This document shows, piece after piece, positions 48,444 through 57,722 of a stretch of DNA of 64,000 nt. The stretch covers positions 60,545 to 124,544 of the forward strand of contig NZ_KL591022.1 in assembly GCF_000716335.1 (NCBI RefSeq), given 5' to 3'. Each line of letters starts with the position of its first letter. The first letter of the stretch is position 1. This DNA comes from Streptomyces sp. NRRL S-118. GTDB lineage: Bacteria > Actinomycetota > Actinomycetes > Streptomycetales > Streptomycetaceae. The notes under the pieces are model-generated. The model had not been told where the DNA came from, did not search any database, and saw only the letters and a list, made by a program, of their open reading frames with translations. A program made the translations under genes and the position numbers.

Positions 48444-48625
48444 CGCCCGTGCAGGCGTGCGCCGGTGCCGTGAGACGGCGGCCGGGAAGCGGGGCCGGAG
48501 GCGGTGGCCGATGGCGGGCGCGTCGGGGCGGGCCCGGCCACCGACGCCCGCGCGTACGCGTGGTTCCAGCACGAGCGGCGGCCGTCGGCGCCGGTCGGGG
48601 AGCGCGGGCCGGGGCGGCGGCCGTC

Positions 48626-48868
48626 TCAGGCGCCGGCTGCTTCGGCGCCGTGCTCCGACGGCTCCTCCAGGCGGAAGCCGACCTTCAGGCCGACCTGGTA
48701 GTGCGCGATCCTGCCGTTCTCGATGTGGCCCCTGACCTGCGTCACCTCGAACCAGTCGAGGTTGCGCAGCGTCTCCGCCGCGCGCGTGACGCCGTTGCGC
48801 AGGGCGTCGTCCACGCCCTCGTGCGAGGTGCCGACGATCTCGGTGACGCGGTAGGTGTGGTGCGACAT
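48626..48868 (-). CDS. Dodecin-family flavin-binding protein
   Basis: 80 residues. MSHHTYRVTEIVGTSHEGVD then DALRNGVTRAAETLRNLDWF, EVTQVRGHIENGRIAHYQVG and LKVGFRLEE match dodecin throughout, including the tryptophan that stacks on flavin. Dodecins form hollow 12-mers that store flavin or CoA. A short acidic tail follows the fold. Ribosome site GAGGAGACCTCC precedes the ATG. Confidence 0.93.
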   Translation of the reverse strand: MSHHTYRVTEIVGTSHEGVDDALRNGVTRAAETLRNLDWFEVTQVRGHIENGRIAHYQVGLKVGFRLEEPSEHGAEAAGA

Positions 48869-49049
48869 GGAGGTCTCCTCGTTCGCCCGGTGGCCCGCAC
48901 CTTCCTGGGTGCGTCCTTCCACGGTGCCGCACCGCGCCGGGGTCCGCGAGGCGTCGGCGGACCGGCCCGGTCGGGGAGCGGGCACACCGGCCCCCGGCCG
49001 GTGCACACGTGTCACCCGTCCCGGAGGCCTTCTCCCGGCGCCCGGGGAC

Positions 49050-49078
49050 TTGACCCGTCCATTGGTCCATACCAAAAT
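49050..49078 (+). promoter_or_regulatory. Promoter with DasR-like operator in its spacer
   Basis: TTGACC (49050-49055) and CAAAAT (49073-49078) are 17 bp apart. Between and over them lies TTGGTCCATACCAA (49062-49075), a perfect inverted repeat whose centre TGGTCCATACCA matches the DasR site TGGTCTAGACCA at 10 of 12 positions. A GntR-family repressor bound here would block polymerase. Confidence 0.65.
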
Positions 49079-49161
49079 CCAGCCATCACACCCGTGGCGA
49101 ACCCCTCTTCGCTTCCCCCCACGTCGGGTCCACTCACCAGCACACGCAAAAGGTGACCTAC

Positions 49162-50409
49162 GTGAAGAAGCGCTTTCTCACCTGCGCCGTCGCTCTGCTC
49201 CTGACCCTGACGGCCTCCGGTTGCGGCCTCCTGCCCGGCGGCGAGGCGGCCCGGCCCACCGTGCGGATCTGGCTGATGAAGGGCAGCGTGTCCGACGACT
49301 TCCTGCAGCGGTTCACCCTCGCGTACGAGGAGGAGCACGCAGTCGAACTGGACGTCACCGTCCAGGAGTGGACCGGCATCGGCAAGAAGGTCACCGCGGC
49401 CCTCGCCGGCGACGACGCCCCCGACGTCATCGAGGTCGGCAACACCCAGGTCGCCCAGTACGCCGAGACCGGCCTGCTCCACGACCTGACGCTCGAGGCC
49501 GTCCGCGACCTCGGCCAGGAGGACTGGCTGCCCGGCCTGAAGGAGCCCGGCCGCTTCCGCGGCTCCCAGTACGGCATCCCCTGGTACGCGGCCAACCGCG
49601 TCGTCGTCTACAACAAGGAGCTGTTCGAGCGGGCCGGCATCACCCGGCTGCCGAAGACCCGCACCCAGTGGATCGAGTTGACCGAGGAACTGGGCACCGG
49701 CGGGAAGCACGGCATCTACCTCGCCGGACAGGACTGGTACACGCTCGCCGGGTTCATCTGGGACGAGGGCGGCGACCTCGCCGTCGAGAAGGGCGGCGAG
49801 TGGACCGGCGCGCTGGACAGCCCCGCAGCCCTGCGTGGCATGGCCTTCTACAAGCGGCTCCAGGAGCTCGGGCCGGGCCCGAAGGCCGCCGACGAGGAGA
49901 CCCCGCCGCAGGCCGGCGTCTTCGCCCGGGGCGACGTCGCGCAGATCATCGCGCCGCCGAGCGTCGCCGCGGCCATCGAGGAGCGCAACCCGGCCCTCCG
50001 GGGCAAGCTCGGCTTCTTCCCGATCCCCGGAAGGAGCGCCGACGAGCCGTGCACCGTCTTCACCGGCGGCTCGGACCTCATCGTCCCGGAGAAGGCGAGG
50101 GAACGGGACGCCGCCATCGAACTCGTCACGGCACTGGCGGGCGAGAAGTGGCAGACCGACCTCGCCCGCACCATGAGCTACGTCCCCAACAAGAAGTCCC
50201 TCGCCCCCGTCGTCGAAGGGCAGGAGGCCACCGCGGCGATGGCCGCGGGAGCGGCCCGCGGGCGGGCGACGCCCAACTCGCCCCAGTGGGCCTCGGTCGA
50301 GGAGAACAACCCCATCAAGCCCTACATGACGGCCGTCCTCCAGGGGGAGGACCCGCGGCGGGCGGCGAGGGCGGCGTCGGAGCGGATCACCGAGGCGCTC
50401 GGCGGCTGA
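49162..50409 (+). CDS. Sugar-type extracellular solute-binding lipoprotein
   Basis: 415 residues. Lipobox TASGC near residue 21, then a family 1 binding fold: ARPTVRIWLMKGSVSDDFLQ, WTGIGKKVTAALAGDDAPDV then IEVGNTQVAQYA, GIPWYAANRVVVYNKELFER, YVPNKKSL and NPIKPYMTAVLQGED near the end. Homologues bind oligosaccharides such as chitobiose. Start at GTG 49162 fits AGGTGA five bases upstream; 49153 is an alternative. No permease genes adjoin; a DasR-like site precedes it, which would fit an amino-sugar ligand, but that is inference. Confidence 0.87.
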   Translation: MKKRFLTCAVALLLTLTASGCGLLPGGEAARPTVRIWLMKGSVSDDFLQRFTLAYEEEHAVELDVTVQEWTGIGKKVTAALAGDDAPDVIEVGNTQVAQYAETGLLHDLTLEAVRDLGQEDWLPGLKEPGRFRGSQYGIPWYAANRVVVYNKELFERAGITRLPKTRTQWIELTEELGTGGKHGIYLAGQDWYTLAGFIWDEGGDLAVEKGGEWTGALDSPAALRGMAFYKRLQELGPGPKAADEETPPQAGVFARGDVAQIIAPPSVAAAIEERNPALRGKLGFFPIPGRSADEPCTVFTGGSDLIVPEKARERDAAIELVTALAGEKWQTDLARTMSYVPNKKSLAPVVEGQEATAAMAAGAARGRATPNSPQWASVEENNPIKPYMTAVLQGEDPRRAARAASERITEALGG

Positions 50410-50552
50410 GCAGTTGCCGTACCGGCCATTCAGCAGGCGCACATCCACGCTCCGCCGGGCGGTCACGTCGAATCCAGCCGGTCACGGAAGAAGTAAGGAG
50501 CCGGGCACCGCAGTCGTGGTCCGGCCCCTTACGTCCGGCAGAGGAGACCGCC

Positions 50553-51419
50553 GTGCCCGCATTCCCCGCCCCCCTCGCCCCCGAACCGGCCCCGCCCGCC
50601 GCACCCGTACCGGCGCTCGCGACGCCCTCCGCGCCCGTCGCCCGGGGCGCGCGCCGGCCCGGCGCCGCACCGGGCGACGGGCCGCAGCCCCGGTACGTCG
50701 TCTCGCTCGCCCGCGAGCAGGACGAGGTCCGGGCCGCCCAGCGGCTGCGGCACCAGGTGTTCGCCGGTGAGTTCGGTGCGCGCCCCGAGGGCCCCGAGCC
50801 GGGCCTGGAGGGCGACGCGTTCGACGCGTACTGCGACCACCTGCTCGTGCGGGACGGGGCGACCGGGGAGGTCGTCGGCACCTACCGGCTGCTGCCGCCC
50901 GACCGCGCCCGGATCGCCGGACGGTTCTACTCCGAGGGCGAGTTCGACCTGACCCGCCTCGCCCCGCTGCGCGACGACCTCGTCGAGGTCGGCCGTTCCT
51001 GCGTGCACCCCGCCCACCGCAACGGTGCCGTCATCTCCCTCATATGGGCCGGCATCGCCCGCTACATGACCCGCACGGGACACAACTGGCTCGCCGGCTG
51101 CTGCTCCGTCCCCCTCGCCGACGGCGGCAGGCTCGCCGCCGCCACCTGGAACGCGGTGAAGGAGCGCCACCTCGCCCCCGAGGAGTACTGGGTCACCCCG
51201 CACCGGCTCTGGACCGCCGACGGGGCCGGCCACCCCGCCGCCGCCCCCAGCGAGCTCCCGCCGCTGCTGCGCGGCTACCTGCGCCTGGGAGCCTGGGTCT
51301 GCGGCGCGCCCGCCCACGACCCCGAGTTCGGGGTCGCCGATCTCTACGTCCTGCTGTCCCTGCGCCGCACCGACCCCCGCTACCTGCGGCACTTCCTCTC
51401 CCTCAGCCCCGTGCGATGA
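50553..51419 (+). CDS. olsB: Ornithine-lipid N-acyltransferase OlsB-like (GNAT)
   Basis: 288 residues from GTG, with GAGGAGACC upstream. After a Pro/Ala-rich start, the acyltransferase core reads VRAAQRLRHQVFAGEFGA, FDAYCDHLLVRDGATGEVVG then TYRLLPPD, EVGRSCVHPAHRNGAVISLI then WAGIARYMTRTGHNWLAGCC. This is the hemolysin/OlsB-type GNAT (PF13444) that acylates ornithine to lyso-ornithine lipid. The start of olsA overlaps its stop, the usual olsBA pairing. Confidence 0.8.
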   Translation: MPAFPAPLAPEPAPPAAPVPALATPSAPVARGARRPGAAPGDGPQPRYVVSLAREQDEVRAAQRLRHQVFAGEFGARPEGPEPGLEGDAFDAYCDHLLVRDGATGEVVGTYRLLPPDRARIAGRFYSEGEFDLTRLAPLRDDLVEVGRSCVHPAHRNGAVISLIWAGIARYMTRTGHNWLAGCCSVPLADGGRLAAATWNAVKERHLAPEEYWVTPHRLWTADGAGHPAAAPSELPPLLRGYLRLGAWVCGAPAHDPEFGVADLYVLLSLRRTDPRYLRHFLSLSPVR

Positions 51420-52369
51420 ACCCCTGGCTGCCCACCTCCCCCTGCACACCGGGCCACTGCGCCCGGCACCACGCCCCCGCCGCGGGGCGCGCGCGGACCG
51501 TGGCGCGGCTGGCCACGGGTGTCCTGACCGTACTGGCGGGGCTGCTGTGCGCACCGCTCACCCTGCCGCTCGGGCGGCCCGCCCGGCGGTGCCTCACCCG
51601 GCTGTGGTGCCGCGCGGTGATCCGTGCCTTCGGCGTCCGCGTCCGGGTACGGGGCGCCGCCGGGGACGGCGGCGCGCAGCTGGTGGTCGCCAACCACGTC
51701 TCGTGGCTGGACATCCCGCTCGTCGCCGCCGTCCTGCCCGGCCGCATGCTCGCCAAGAGCGAGGTGCGGCACTGGCCCGTCCTCGGCCCGCTCGCCGCGC
51801 GCGGCGGCACCTTCTTCCTCGACCGCGGCCGGCTGCGCGCCCTGCCGGGCACGGTCCGCGACCTCGCGGCGGCGCTGCGCGGCGGCGCGCGCGTGGTCGT
51901 CTTCCCGGAGGGCTCGACCTGGTGCGGCCGCGCCGGCGGCCGGTTCCGCCCGGCCGTCTTCCAGGCGGCGCTGGACGCGAACGTGCCCGTCCGGCCCGTG
52001 CGCATCCGGTACGAACCGGCGGGCCCGGCCGCGTTCGTCGGCGACGACCCGCTCATCGCCTCACTGTGGCGGGTCGCGGCGGTCCGTGACCTGACCGCGG
52101 AGATCCGGATCCTGCCCCCGGTCCCCGCCGGCCGCCACACCGACCGCCGCTCACTGGCCCGGGCGGCCGAGCACGCGGTCGCACCGGCCCGTGTACCGGC
52201 CCACGTGTCGGTTCCGGCACGCGTACCGTCACCGCGCGGTACGGCCGCGCCGGGCCGCCCGGCTCACACCGCCGTCGCCAGCGACAGCGCGAACCGGCCC
52301 TCCCCGTCCGTCCACCAGTGCGCCAGCTCCATCCCCGCGTCGGCGAGTTCCCGGCGCACACCCTCCTGA
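51416..52369 (+). CDS. olsA: Lyso-ornithine lipid O-acyltransferase OlsA-like (PlsC family)
   Basis: 317 residues. A membrane helix (about 28-50), the acyltransferase motif NHVSWLD (HX4D), FFLDRGRL and VVFPEGSTWCG are all present. With OlsB it would make ornithine lipids, phosphorus-free membrane lipids. The ATG overlaps the olsB stop. The last roughly 60 residues (VPAHVSVPARVPSPRGTAAP onward) are low-complexity, and the final 106 bp are antisense to egtD. Confidence 0.8.
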   Translation: MNPWLPTSPCTPGHCARHHAPAAGRARTVARLATGVLTVLAGLLCAPLTLPLGRPARRCLTRLWCRAVIRAFGVRVRVRGAAGDGGAQLVVANHVSWLDIPLVAAVLPGRMLAKSEVRHWPVLGPLAARGGTFFLDRGRLRALPGTVRDLAAALRGGARVVVFPEGSTWCGRAGGRFRPAVFQAALDANVPVRPVRIRYEPAGPAAFVGDDPLIASLWRVAAVRDLTAEIRILPPVPAGRHTDRRSLARAAEHAVAPARVPAHVSVPARVPSPRGTAAPGRPAHTAVASDSANRPSPSVHQCASSIPASASSRRTPS

Positions 52370-53229
52370 CGGAATTTCGCCGACACCTCCGTCCGCAGCT
52401 CCTCCCCGGCCTCGAACTGCACCGCCAGGTCCAGCTCGCGTATCTTCACGGTGAGCGCCTCCCGCGCCCGCAGGCGCATCTCGATCCACTCCCGCTCCCG
52501 GTCCCACACGGCCACGTGGTCGAAGTCGGCCGGATCGACCTCCGCGCCGAGCTCTCGGGCCAGCACGGACAGGACGTTCTTGTTGAACGCGGCAGTCACC
52601 CCGGACTCGTCGTCGTACGCCGCGACCAGCGTGCGCTCGTCCTTCACCAGATCGGTGCCCAGCAGCAGCGCGTCACCCGGTGCGAGCAGCGACCGCACCG
52701 ACCGCAGGAAGGCCGCGCGCTCCTGCGGCAGCAGGTTGCCCAGCGTGCCCCCGAGGAAGGCGACCAGCCGGGGCCCGGGCGTGCCCGGCAGGGCCAGGCC
52801 CCGGGTGAAGTCGGCGACCAGCGCGTGCACCTGAAGGTCCGGGTGCTCCACGCCCAGCGCCTCGGCCGCGCCGCGCAGCGCGCTCTCGCTGACGTCCACC
52901 GGCACGTACGCCGTCAGGCCCGGCAGCAGTGCGTCGATCAGGTGACGGGTCTTGTCGGACGAGCCGGAGCCCAGCTCCACCAGGGTCCGGGCCCCCGTCA
53001 CGGCGGCGATCTCGCCCGCCCGGTCGATGAGGATCTCCCGCTCGGCGCGGGTCGGGTAGTACTCGGGGAGCCGGGTGATCTCCTCGAACAGTTCACTGCC
53101 CCGGGCGTCGTAGAACCACTTGGGCGGCAGCTCCTTCGGCGTGCGGGTCAGGCCGTGCAGGACGTCGGCGCGCAGGTCCGCGCCGGTGGCGTCCTCGGGC
53201 AGCGTGCGGGTCAGCAGGAAGGGGCTCAC
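52264..53229 (-). CDS. egtD: L-histidine N-alpha-methyltransferase EgtD
   Basis: 321 residues. Makes hercynine from histidine with three methyl groups from SAM. Signature segments: LPPKWFYDARGSELFEEITR then LPEYYPTRAE, TLVELGSGSSDKTRHLIDAL, AFLGGTLGNLLPQERAAFLR and SGVTAAFNKNVL (with AYDDESG before it). GTG at 53229 overlaps the egtC stop. Last gene of egtABCD; the 3' end overlaps olsA on the other strand. Confidence 0.95.
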   Translation of the reverse strand: MSPFLLTRTLPEDATGADLRADVLHGLTRTPKELPPKWFYDARGSELFEEITRLPEYYPTRAEREILIDRAGEIAAVTGARTLVELGSGSSDKTRHLIDALLPGLTAYVPVDVSESALRGAAEALGVEHPDLQVHALVADFTRGLALPGTPGPRLVAFLGGTLGNLLPQERAAFLRSVRSLLAPGDALLLGTDLVKDERTLVAAYDDESGVTAAFNKNVLSVLARELGAEVDPADFDHVAVWDREREWIEMRLRAREALTVKIRELDLAVQFEAGEELRTEVSAKFRQEGVRRELADAGMELAHWWTDGEGRFALSLATAV

Positions 53230-53990
53230 GCGGACGGCTCCTTGAGCGGGGTCAGTGATACGTCGGTGCGGGTGGCGACCAGGAGGGTCCGGTCGGGCAC
53301 CTCGCGCCAGTGGGGGTCGTCGTCGTACGGCTCCGAGGCCACGACCGTTCGCCCGCCCGGCCCGCCGGCCAGGTACCAGAGGGTGTCCCCCCAGGCGGTC
53401 GCGGCGACCGTGTCGCCGTCGCCGAGCAGCAGGTTGAGCCGGGATCCGGGGGCGGCCCCGGCCACGTCGTACACGGTGTCGGCCAGCGCGCGGTCGGGCT
53501 CGTCGCCCTCCCGCAGCCGGTGCAGGACCAGGGCCCACACCAGCGCCGAGTCGTTGCGCGCTTCCAGCGACAGCAGTTCGTCGCCCGGGAGCTGCCGCGC
53601 CAGCGGCGCCAGCGATCCCGGCCAGCCGCGCACCGCTCCGTTGTGGCTGAACAGCCACGGACCGGCCGCGTACGGTGCCGCGGCGGCCTCCGCGTCCGCG
53701 CCCGACAGCGTCGCGTCCCGGACGGCGGCCAGCAGCGCGCGCGTGCGGACCACCCGGGCCAGGTCGGCGAACGACAGGTCGGCCCAGATCGGCCCGGCGC
53801 GCCGGTACCGGGCGGGCACCGGGTCCGCGCCGCCCTCCGCGTACCAGCCGACGCCGAAGCCGTCCGCGTTGACCGTGCCGAAACGCTGCCGGCGCGGCTC
53901 CCAGGACTGCCGGTACAGCCCGTGCGGGGGCGTCACCAGCACGTCCCCGAGCGGGATCGCGGGCCCCACGTAGGCGATGTGGCGGCACAT
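53226..53990 (-). CDS. egtC: Gamma-glutamyl-hercynylcysteine sulfoxide hydrolase EgtC
   Basis: 254 residues, a glutamine-amidotransferase fold with nucleophile Cys2 (MCRHIAYVGP). DGFGVGWYAEGG and WLFSHNGAVRGW are conserved. It removes the glutamate from the EgtB product in ergothioneine synthesis. The start and the egtB stop share one base; the end overlaps egtD. Confidence 0.95.
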   Translation of the reverse strand: MCRHIAYVGPAIPLGDVLVTPPHGLYRQSWEPRRQRFGTVNADGFGVGWYAEGGADPVPARYRRAGPIWADLSFADLARVVRTRALLAAVRDATLSGADAEAAAAPYAAGPWLFSHNGAVRGWPGSLAPLARQLPGDELLSLEARNDSALVWALVLHRLREGDEPDRALADTVYDVAGAAPGSRLNLLLGDGDTVAATAWGDTLWYLAGGPGGRTVVASEPYDDDPHWREVPDRTLLVATRTDVSLTPLKEPSA

Positions 53991-55300
53991 CAGCGGGCCT
54001 CCGCGTCGCGCGCCGTGCGGAACCCCGAGAAGATCTGGCGCCGCACCGGCAGGTCCCAGTTGCGGAAGGTGCCCCGGCACGCCACCGGGTCCACGGCGAA
54101 CGAACCGCCGCGCAGCACCTTGTGCGCCGGTCCGAAGAACACCTCCGAGTACTCCCGGTAGGGGAAGGCGACGAAGCCCGGGTACGGCAGGAAGTCGCTG
54201 GACGTCCACTCCCAGACGTCGCCGATCAACTGCCGTACGCCGAGCGGGGACCGCCCCGACGGGTAGCTGCCGGCCGCCGCGGGACGCAGATGCCGCTGCC
54301 CCAGATTGGCGTGCGCGGGCGTCGGGTCCTCGTCGCCCCAGGGGTAGCGCCGGGAGCGGCCCGAGACCGGGTCGTGGCGGGCGGCCTTCTCCCACTCCTC
54401 CTCGGTCGGCAGCCGGCGCCCCGCCCACCGGGCGTAGGCATCGGCCTCGTACCAGCTGACATGCAGCACCGGTTCGTCCTCGGGCACCGGCTCCACCACC
54501 CCGAAGCGCCGCCGCAGCCACTGCCCGGCCTCGCGCCGCCAGAACAGCGGGGCACCGATGCCGTGGGAGCGGATCTGCGCCCAGCCCTCGGGCTCCCACC
54601 AGCGCTCGTCCCGGTAGCCGCCGTCGGCGATGAACGCCATGTACGCGCCGTTGGTGACGGGCACCGTGTCGATGAAGAACTCCGGCACCACGCGCTCGTG
54701 GGCCGGTCGTTCGTTGTCCAGCGCCCACGGTTCGGCCGACGTGCCCATGGTGAACGGCCCGCCCGGCACCCGTACTTCGGCGGGCAGCCCGGTGGTGTCA
54801 CCGGCCGGCGGCGGCTCCGGGGCGTCCAGTGCGGCGGGTCCGCGCCGCAACTGGTGCGTGATCAGCATCGTCTCGTCGTGCTGCTGCTCGTGCTGGGCCA
54901 CCATCCCGAAGGCGAACGCCGCGTCGACCAGCGGCCGCCCCTCCAGCGGGGCGCGGTCGAGGACGTCCAGCACCCGGTCGCGCACGTCCGAGGCGTACGC
55001 ACGTGCCTCCGACGGTGCGAGCAGGGGGAGCGCGGGCCGGGTCGCCCGGGGGTGTTCGAAGGCGTCGTAGAGGGAGTCGATCTCCGGGCGCAGCGCCTCC
55101 CGCCCGGCGACCGCGCGCCACAGCCACTGCTCCTCCTGGTTGGAGATGTGGGCCAGGTCCCACACCAGGGGCGACATCAACGGCGAGTGCTGGGCGGTCA
55201 GTTCGGTGTCGTCCACGCAGTCGGTGAGCAGCGCGGTGCGCGCCCTGGCGGTGGTCAGCGCGTCGAGCGCCCGCCGCCGGAGCGTGTCGGGGTCGGTCAT
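53990..55300 (-). CDS. egtB: Hercynine oxygenase/sulfoxide synthase EgtB
   Basis: 436 residues. An N-terminal DinB-like domain with the iron ligands (HISNQEEQWLWR and the HX3HXE in VAQHEQQHDETMLI), then an FGE-sulfatase-type domain (PGGPFTMGTS, WEKAARHDP, WEWTSSDF, GGSFAV). It joins hercynine and gamma-glutamylcysteine using oxygen and iron. The reading order in the operon is egtA-B-C-D with overlapping starts. Confidence 0.95.
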   Translation of the reverse strand: MTDPDTLRRRALDALTTARARTALLTDCVDDTELTAQHSPLMSPLVWDLAHISNQEEQWLWRAVAGREALRPEIDSLYDAFEHPRATRPALPLLAPSEARAYASDVRDRVLDVLDRAPLEGRPLVDAAFAFGMVAQHEQQHDETMLITHQLRRGPAALDAPEPPPAGDTTGLPAEVRVPGGPFTMGTSAEPWALDNERPAHERVVPEFFIDTVPVTNGAYMAFIADGGYRDERWWEPEGWAQIRSHGIGAPLFWRREAGQWLRRRFGVVEPVPEDEPVLHVSWYEADAYARWAGRRLPTEEEWEKAARHDPVSGRSRRYPWGDEDPTPAHANLGQRHLRPAAAGSYPSGRSPLGVRQLIGDVWEWTSSDFLPYPGFVAFPYREYSEVFFGPAHKVLRGGSFAVDPVACRGTFRNWDLPVRRQIFSGFRTARDAEAR

Positions 55301-56601
55301 GTGCGGACGTCCTTCCCGGATTCCTCGGGTATCCCGGATGCCCCGGTCACGGGGGAGAGACGGTCATCGGCGGGACAGCGGCCCGGTGCGACGTACCGTT
55401 CGGTGAAGGCCGCGACCGCGTCCCGCACCGCCGGGGCGGCCCCGATGCGGGGCAGCGCCTCCTGGGCGAGCGTGAAACAAGCGATGGCGGCGGCGTGCAC
55501 GGCCGGATGGCCCAGCCCGTCCTGTGCCGCGGCGGTCCACAGCGCGTCGCGCGGCGGCCCGTCCGGACCCGTACCGTCCAGGAAGGGGCTGACGGCGCGG
55601 TACGCCGCGTCCGCGGCCTCGGGGTCGTCGAAGAGGGCGGCCGTGACCGCGAGCGGCACGACCCAGCCGTCCTCGCCGGGCTGCGCGTCGATCATCCGCA
55701 GTTCGAGGTGGCCGCGTGGCCGGACCGGCGGGAACAGCGTCGTGACGTGGTAGTCGAGGTCGGCGCGGGTGGCACGTCTGGGCCGGCCGTCGCGCAGCCA
55801 GTCCCGGAACGCCAGCCCGTGCGGGACCGTCCAGGGCTGGTCGCCGCCCCGGACGCACATCACCGGCGCGTCCAGCACGTGCGCGGCCCACGCGGCACGC
55901 GGGTCCCCGCCCAGCGGCGGCGCCATGCCGCGTACCGGATCGAGGTCCGCCCAGAGCGACTGGCGGGTGGACCGCCAGCCGGTGGGGGAGCCGTACAGCG
56001 AGGGGGAGTTGGCGAAGGCGGCCACCAGGACCGGCCCCAGGGCGTGGGCCAGTCTCCAGCGGCGCTCGAAGCCGAGCGGGCCGGGCTCCTCGTACCCGGC
56101 GTCCACGCAGACCTGCACCGAGGCCGAGTCGCGCATCATGGCGCGCCCGGCCGGGCCGGAGCGGTCGAGATAGGTCTCCATCGCGTCGTACCGCGGTTCG
56201 TGCAGGAACCGTGCGCGGGGCGACTGCCAGGGGTCGATGCCGTAGCCGGCGAGGGTGAGGCCGAAGGCGCGCAGTGCGGTGCGCACGGCGTCCAGATCGG
56301 CCGAGACGGTGGTGACGCACTCCATGAGGGAGGCCGCGGGCGGCGAGCTGAGCTCCAGCTGCCCGCCGGGTTCGAAGGTGAGGGACGACCGCAGGGGCAC
56401 CGTCCGCAGATGGGCGAAGGCGGTCCGCAGACGGTCGGCGGGGACGGGAAGTCGGGGGACGTGCAGTTCGTGGACGAACCATTCGAGTTCGACCCCGATG
56501 GTGCGGGGAGGGCCCGTCTTGAAGCAGATACATCGCAACAGGTCCTCGGCTTCGTCCTCGGAGAGCGGTGTCCCGCCCTCCGGGAAGTCACACGGTGGCA
56601 T
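55297..56601 (-). CDS. egtA: Glutamate-cysteine ligase EgtA
   Basis: 434 residues, GCS2-family ligase that makes gamma-glutamylcysteine for EgtB. Motifs: TIGVELEWFVHEL (metal/ATP), LTFEPGGQLELSSPP, ASVQVCVDAGYEEPG and HLELRMIDAQPGEDG. ATG at 56601 has AGGAGGAGCC upstream. First gene of the operon; egtE, needed for the last step, is not in the window. Confidence 0.94.
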   Translation of the reverse strand: MPPCDFPEGGTPLSEDEAEDLLRCICFKTGPPRTIGVELEWFVHELHVPRLPVPADRLRTAFAHLRTVPLRSSLTFEPGGQLELSSPPAASLMECVTTVSADLDAVRTALRAFGLTLAGYGIDPWQSPRARFLHEPRYDAMETYLDRSGPAGRAMMRDSASVQVCVDAGYEEPGPLGFERRWRLAHALGPVLVAAFANSPSLYGSPTGWRSTRQSLWADLDPVRGMAPPLGGDPRAAWAAHVLDAPVMCVRGGDQPWTVPHGLAFRDWLRDGRPRRATRADLDYHVTTLFPPVRPRGHLELRMIDAQPGEDGWVVPLAVTAALFDDPEAADAAYRAVSPFLDGTGPDGPPRDALWTAAAQDGLGHPAVHAAAIACFTLAQEALPRIGAAPAVRDAVAAFTERYVAPGRCPADDRLSPVTGASGIPEESGKDVRT

Positions 56602-56735
56602 CGTGGCTCCTCCTGTCGAAGGCTTCCGTGTCTCGCCTCCCACCTAAGCCACCGCCGTCCGCTCGCACAAGAGTGCCCGGGGGCGGCGCCCGGGCACGGA
56701 AAACCGGTTGCCGCGCGCTCGCTTGATTATCGAGC

Positions 56736-57575
56736 ATGCAGGGTATGAGTGCACGTTTGCGCGAGATCGCGAAGAGGACCGAGGAGATCGTCGCGCAGGG
56801 CGGTTACGACGCCCCCGCCGGCCGCCGGGTGACCATCGGCCCCGCCGTGGCCGCCGCCCTGGCGGGAACCCGGATGTACGGCCCCGAGCCCGTTCCCGCC
56901 GCTCCCGGCACCGGCCGCACGACCCGCATCGACGTCACCGGCGAGTCCAGCCTGGAGGCGGCGCGCCGCCTGGTCCGGGGCGGCCCCGACCAGCCGGTCG
57001 CCGTCCTGAACTTCGCTTCCGCGCGCAATCCCGGAGGGGGGTACCTCAATGGCGCACAGGCGCAGGAGGAGGCGGTCTGCCGCGCCTCCGCGCTCTACGC
57101 AACGCTGCTGCGCGTCCCGGAGTTCTACGCCCACCACCGTGCCGAACGCAGCCCGTTCTACACCGACCGGGTGATCCACTCGCCGGCCGTCCCGGTCTTC
57201 CGCGACGACCGCGGCGCGCTGCTGGACTCCCCGTACACGGTCGGTTTCCTGACCTCGCCGGCCCCGAACGCGGGCGTGATCCGCAGCCGCACGCCGGAGG
57301 ACGCCCACCGGATACCGGCGGCGCTCGCATCCCGGGCCGAGCGGGTGCTGGAGACGGCCGTGGCGAGCGGTTACCGGCGGCTGGTGCTGGGCGCCTGGGG
57401 CTGCGGGGTCTTCCGCAACGACCCGGCGGAGGTGGCGGGCGCGTTCCGGGGGCTGCTGACGGGCCCGGGCCGGTTCGCGGGCCACTTCGACGAGGTCGTC
57501 TTCGCGGTGCTGGACCGGACGGCGAAGGCGGCGACGCTCGGCGCGTTCCGCGACGCGTTCGCGATCCGTGCCTGA
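56736..57575 (+). CDS. Microbial PARG-like protein (TIGR02452 family)
   Basis: 279 residues. A macrodomain-type fold with the poly(ADP-ribose) glycohydrolase signature: NPGGGYLNGAQAQEEAVCRA (GGG at 100-102, QEE at 110-112). FYTDRVIHSPAVPVFRDD, FLTSPAPNAG and LGAWGCGVFRNDP are also typical. It would remove ADP-ribose chains from proteins or DNA ends. The ATG at 56736 lacks a ribosome site, while GATTAT lies 6 bp upstream of it; an in-frame ATG is at 56745. No ADP-ribosyltransferase gene adjoins. Confidence 0.85.
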   Translation: MQGMSARLREIAKRTEEIVAQGGYDAPAGRRVTIGPAVAAALAGTRMYGPEPVPAAPGTGRTTRIDVTGESSLEAARRLVRGGPDQPVAVLNFASARNPGGGYLNGAQAQEEAVCRASALYATLLRVPEFYAHHRAERSPFYTDRVIHSPAVPVFRDDRGALLDSPYTVGFLTSPAPNAGVIRSRTPEDAHRIPAALASRAERVLETAVASGYRRLVLGAWGCGVFRNDPAEVAGAFRGLLTGPGRFAGHFDEVVFAVLDRTAKAATLGAFRDAFAIRA

Positions 57576-57722
57576 CCCGACGGCCGCCGCCGCGCACCGG
57601 GCCCGCGCGGGCGCAGTGGGAAGGCGGCCGTCAGTGGCCGCTGCCATGCTGGTTCACGGCGCGGAACCCGGGCCGGACGGGCGGCCGGGTGGCGTCACGA
57701 CCGTGCATCGGAGGGACCACCC

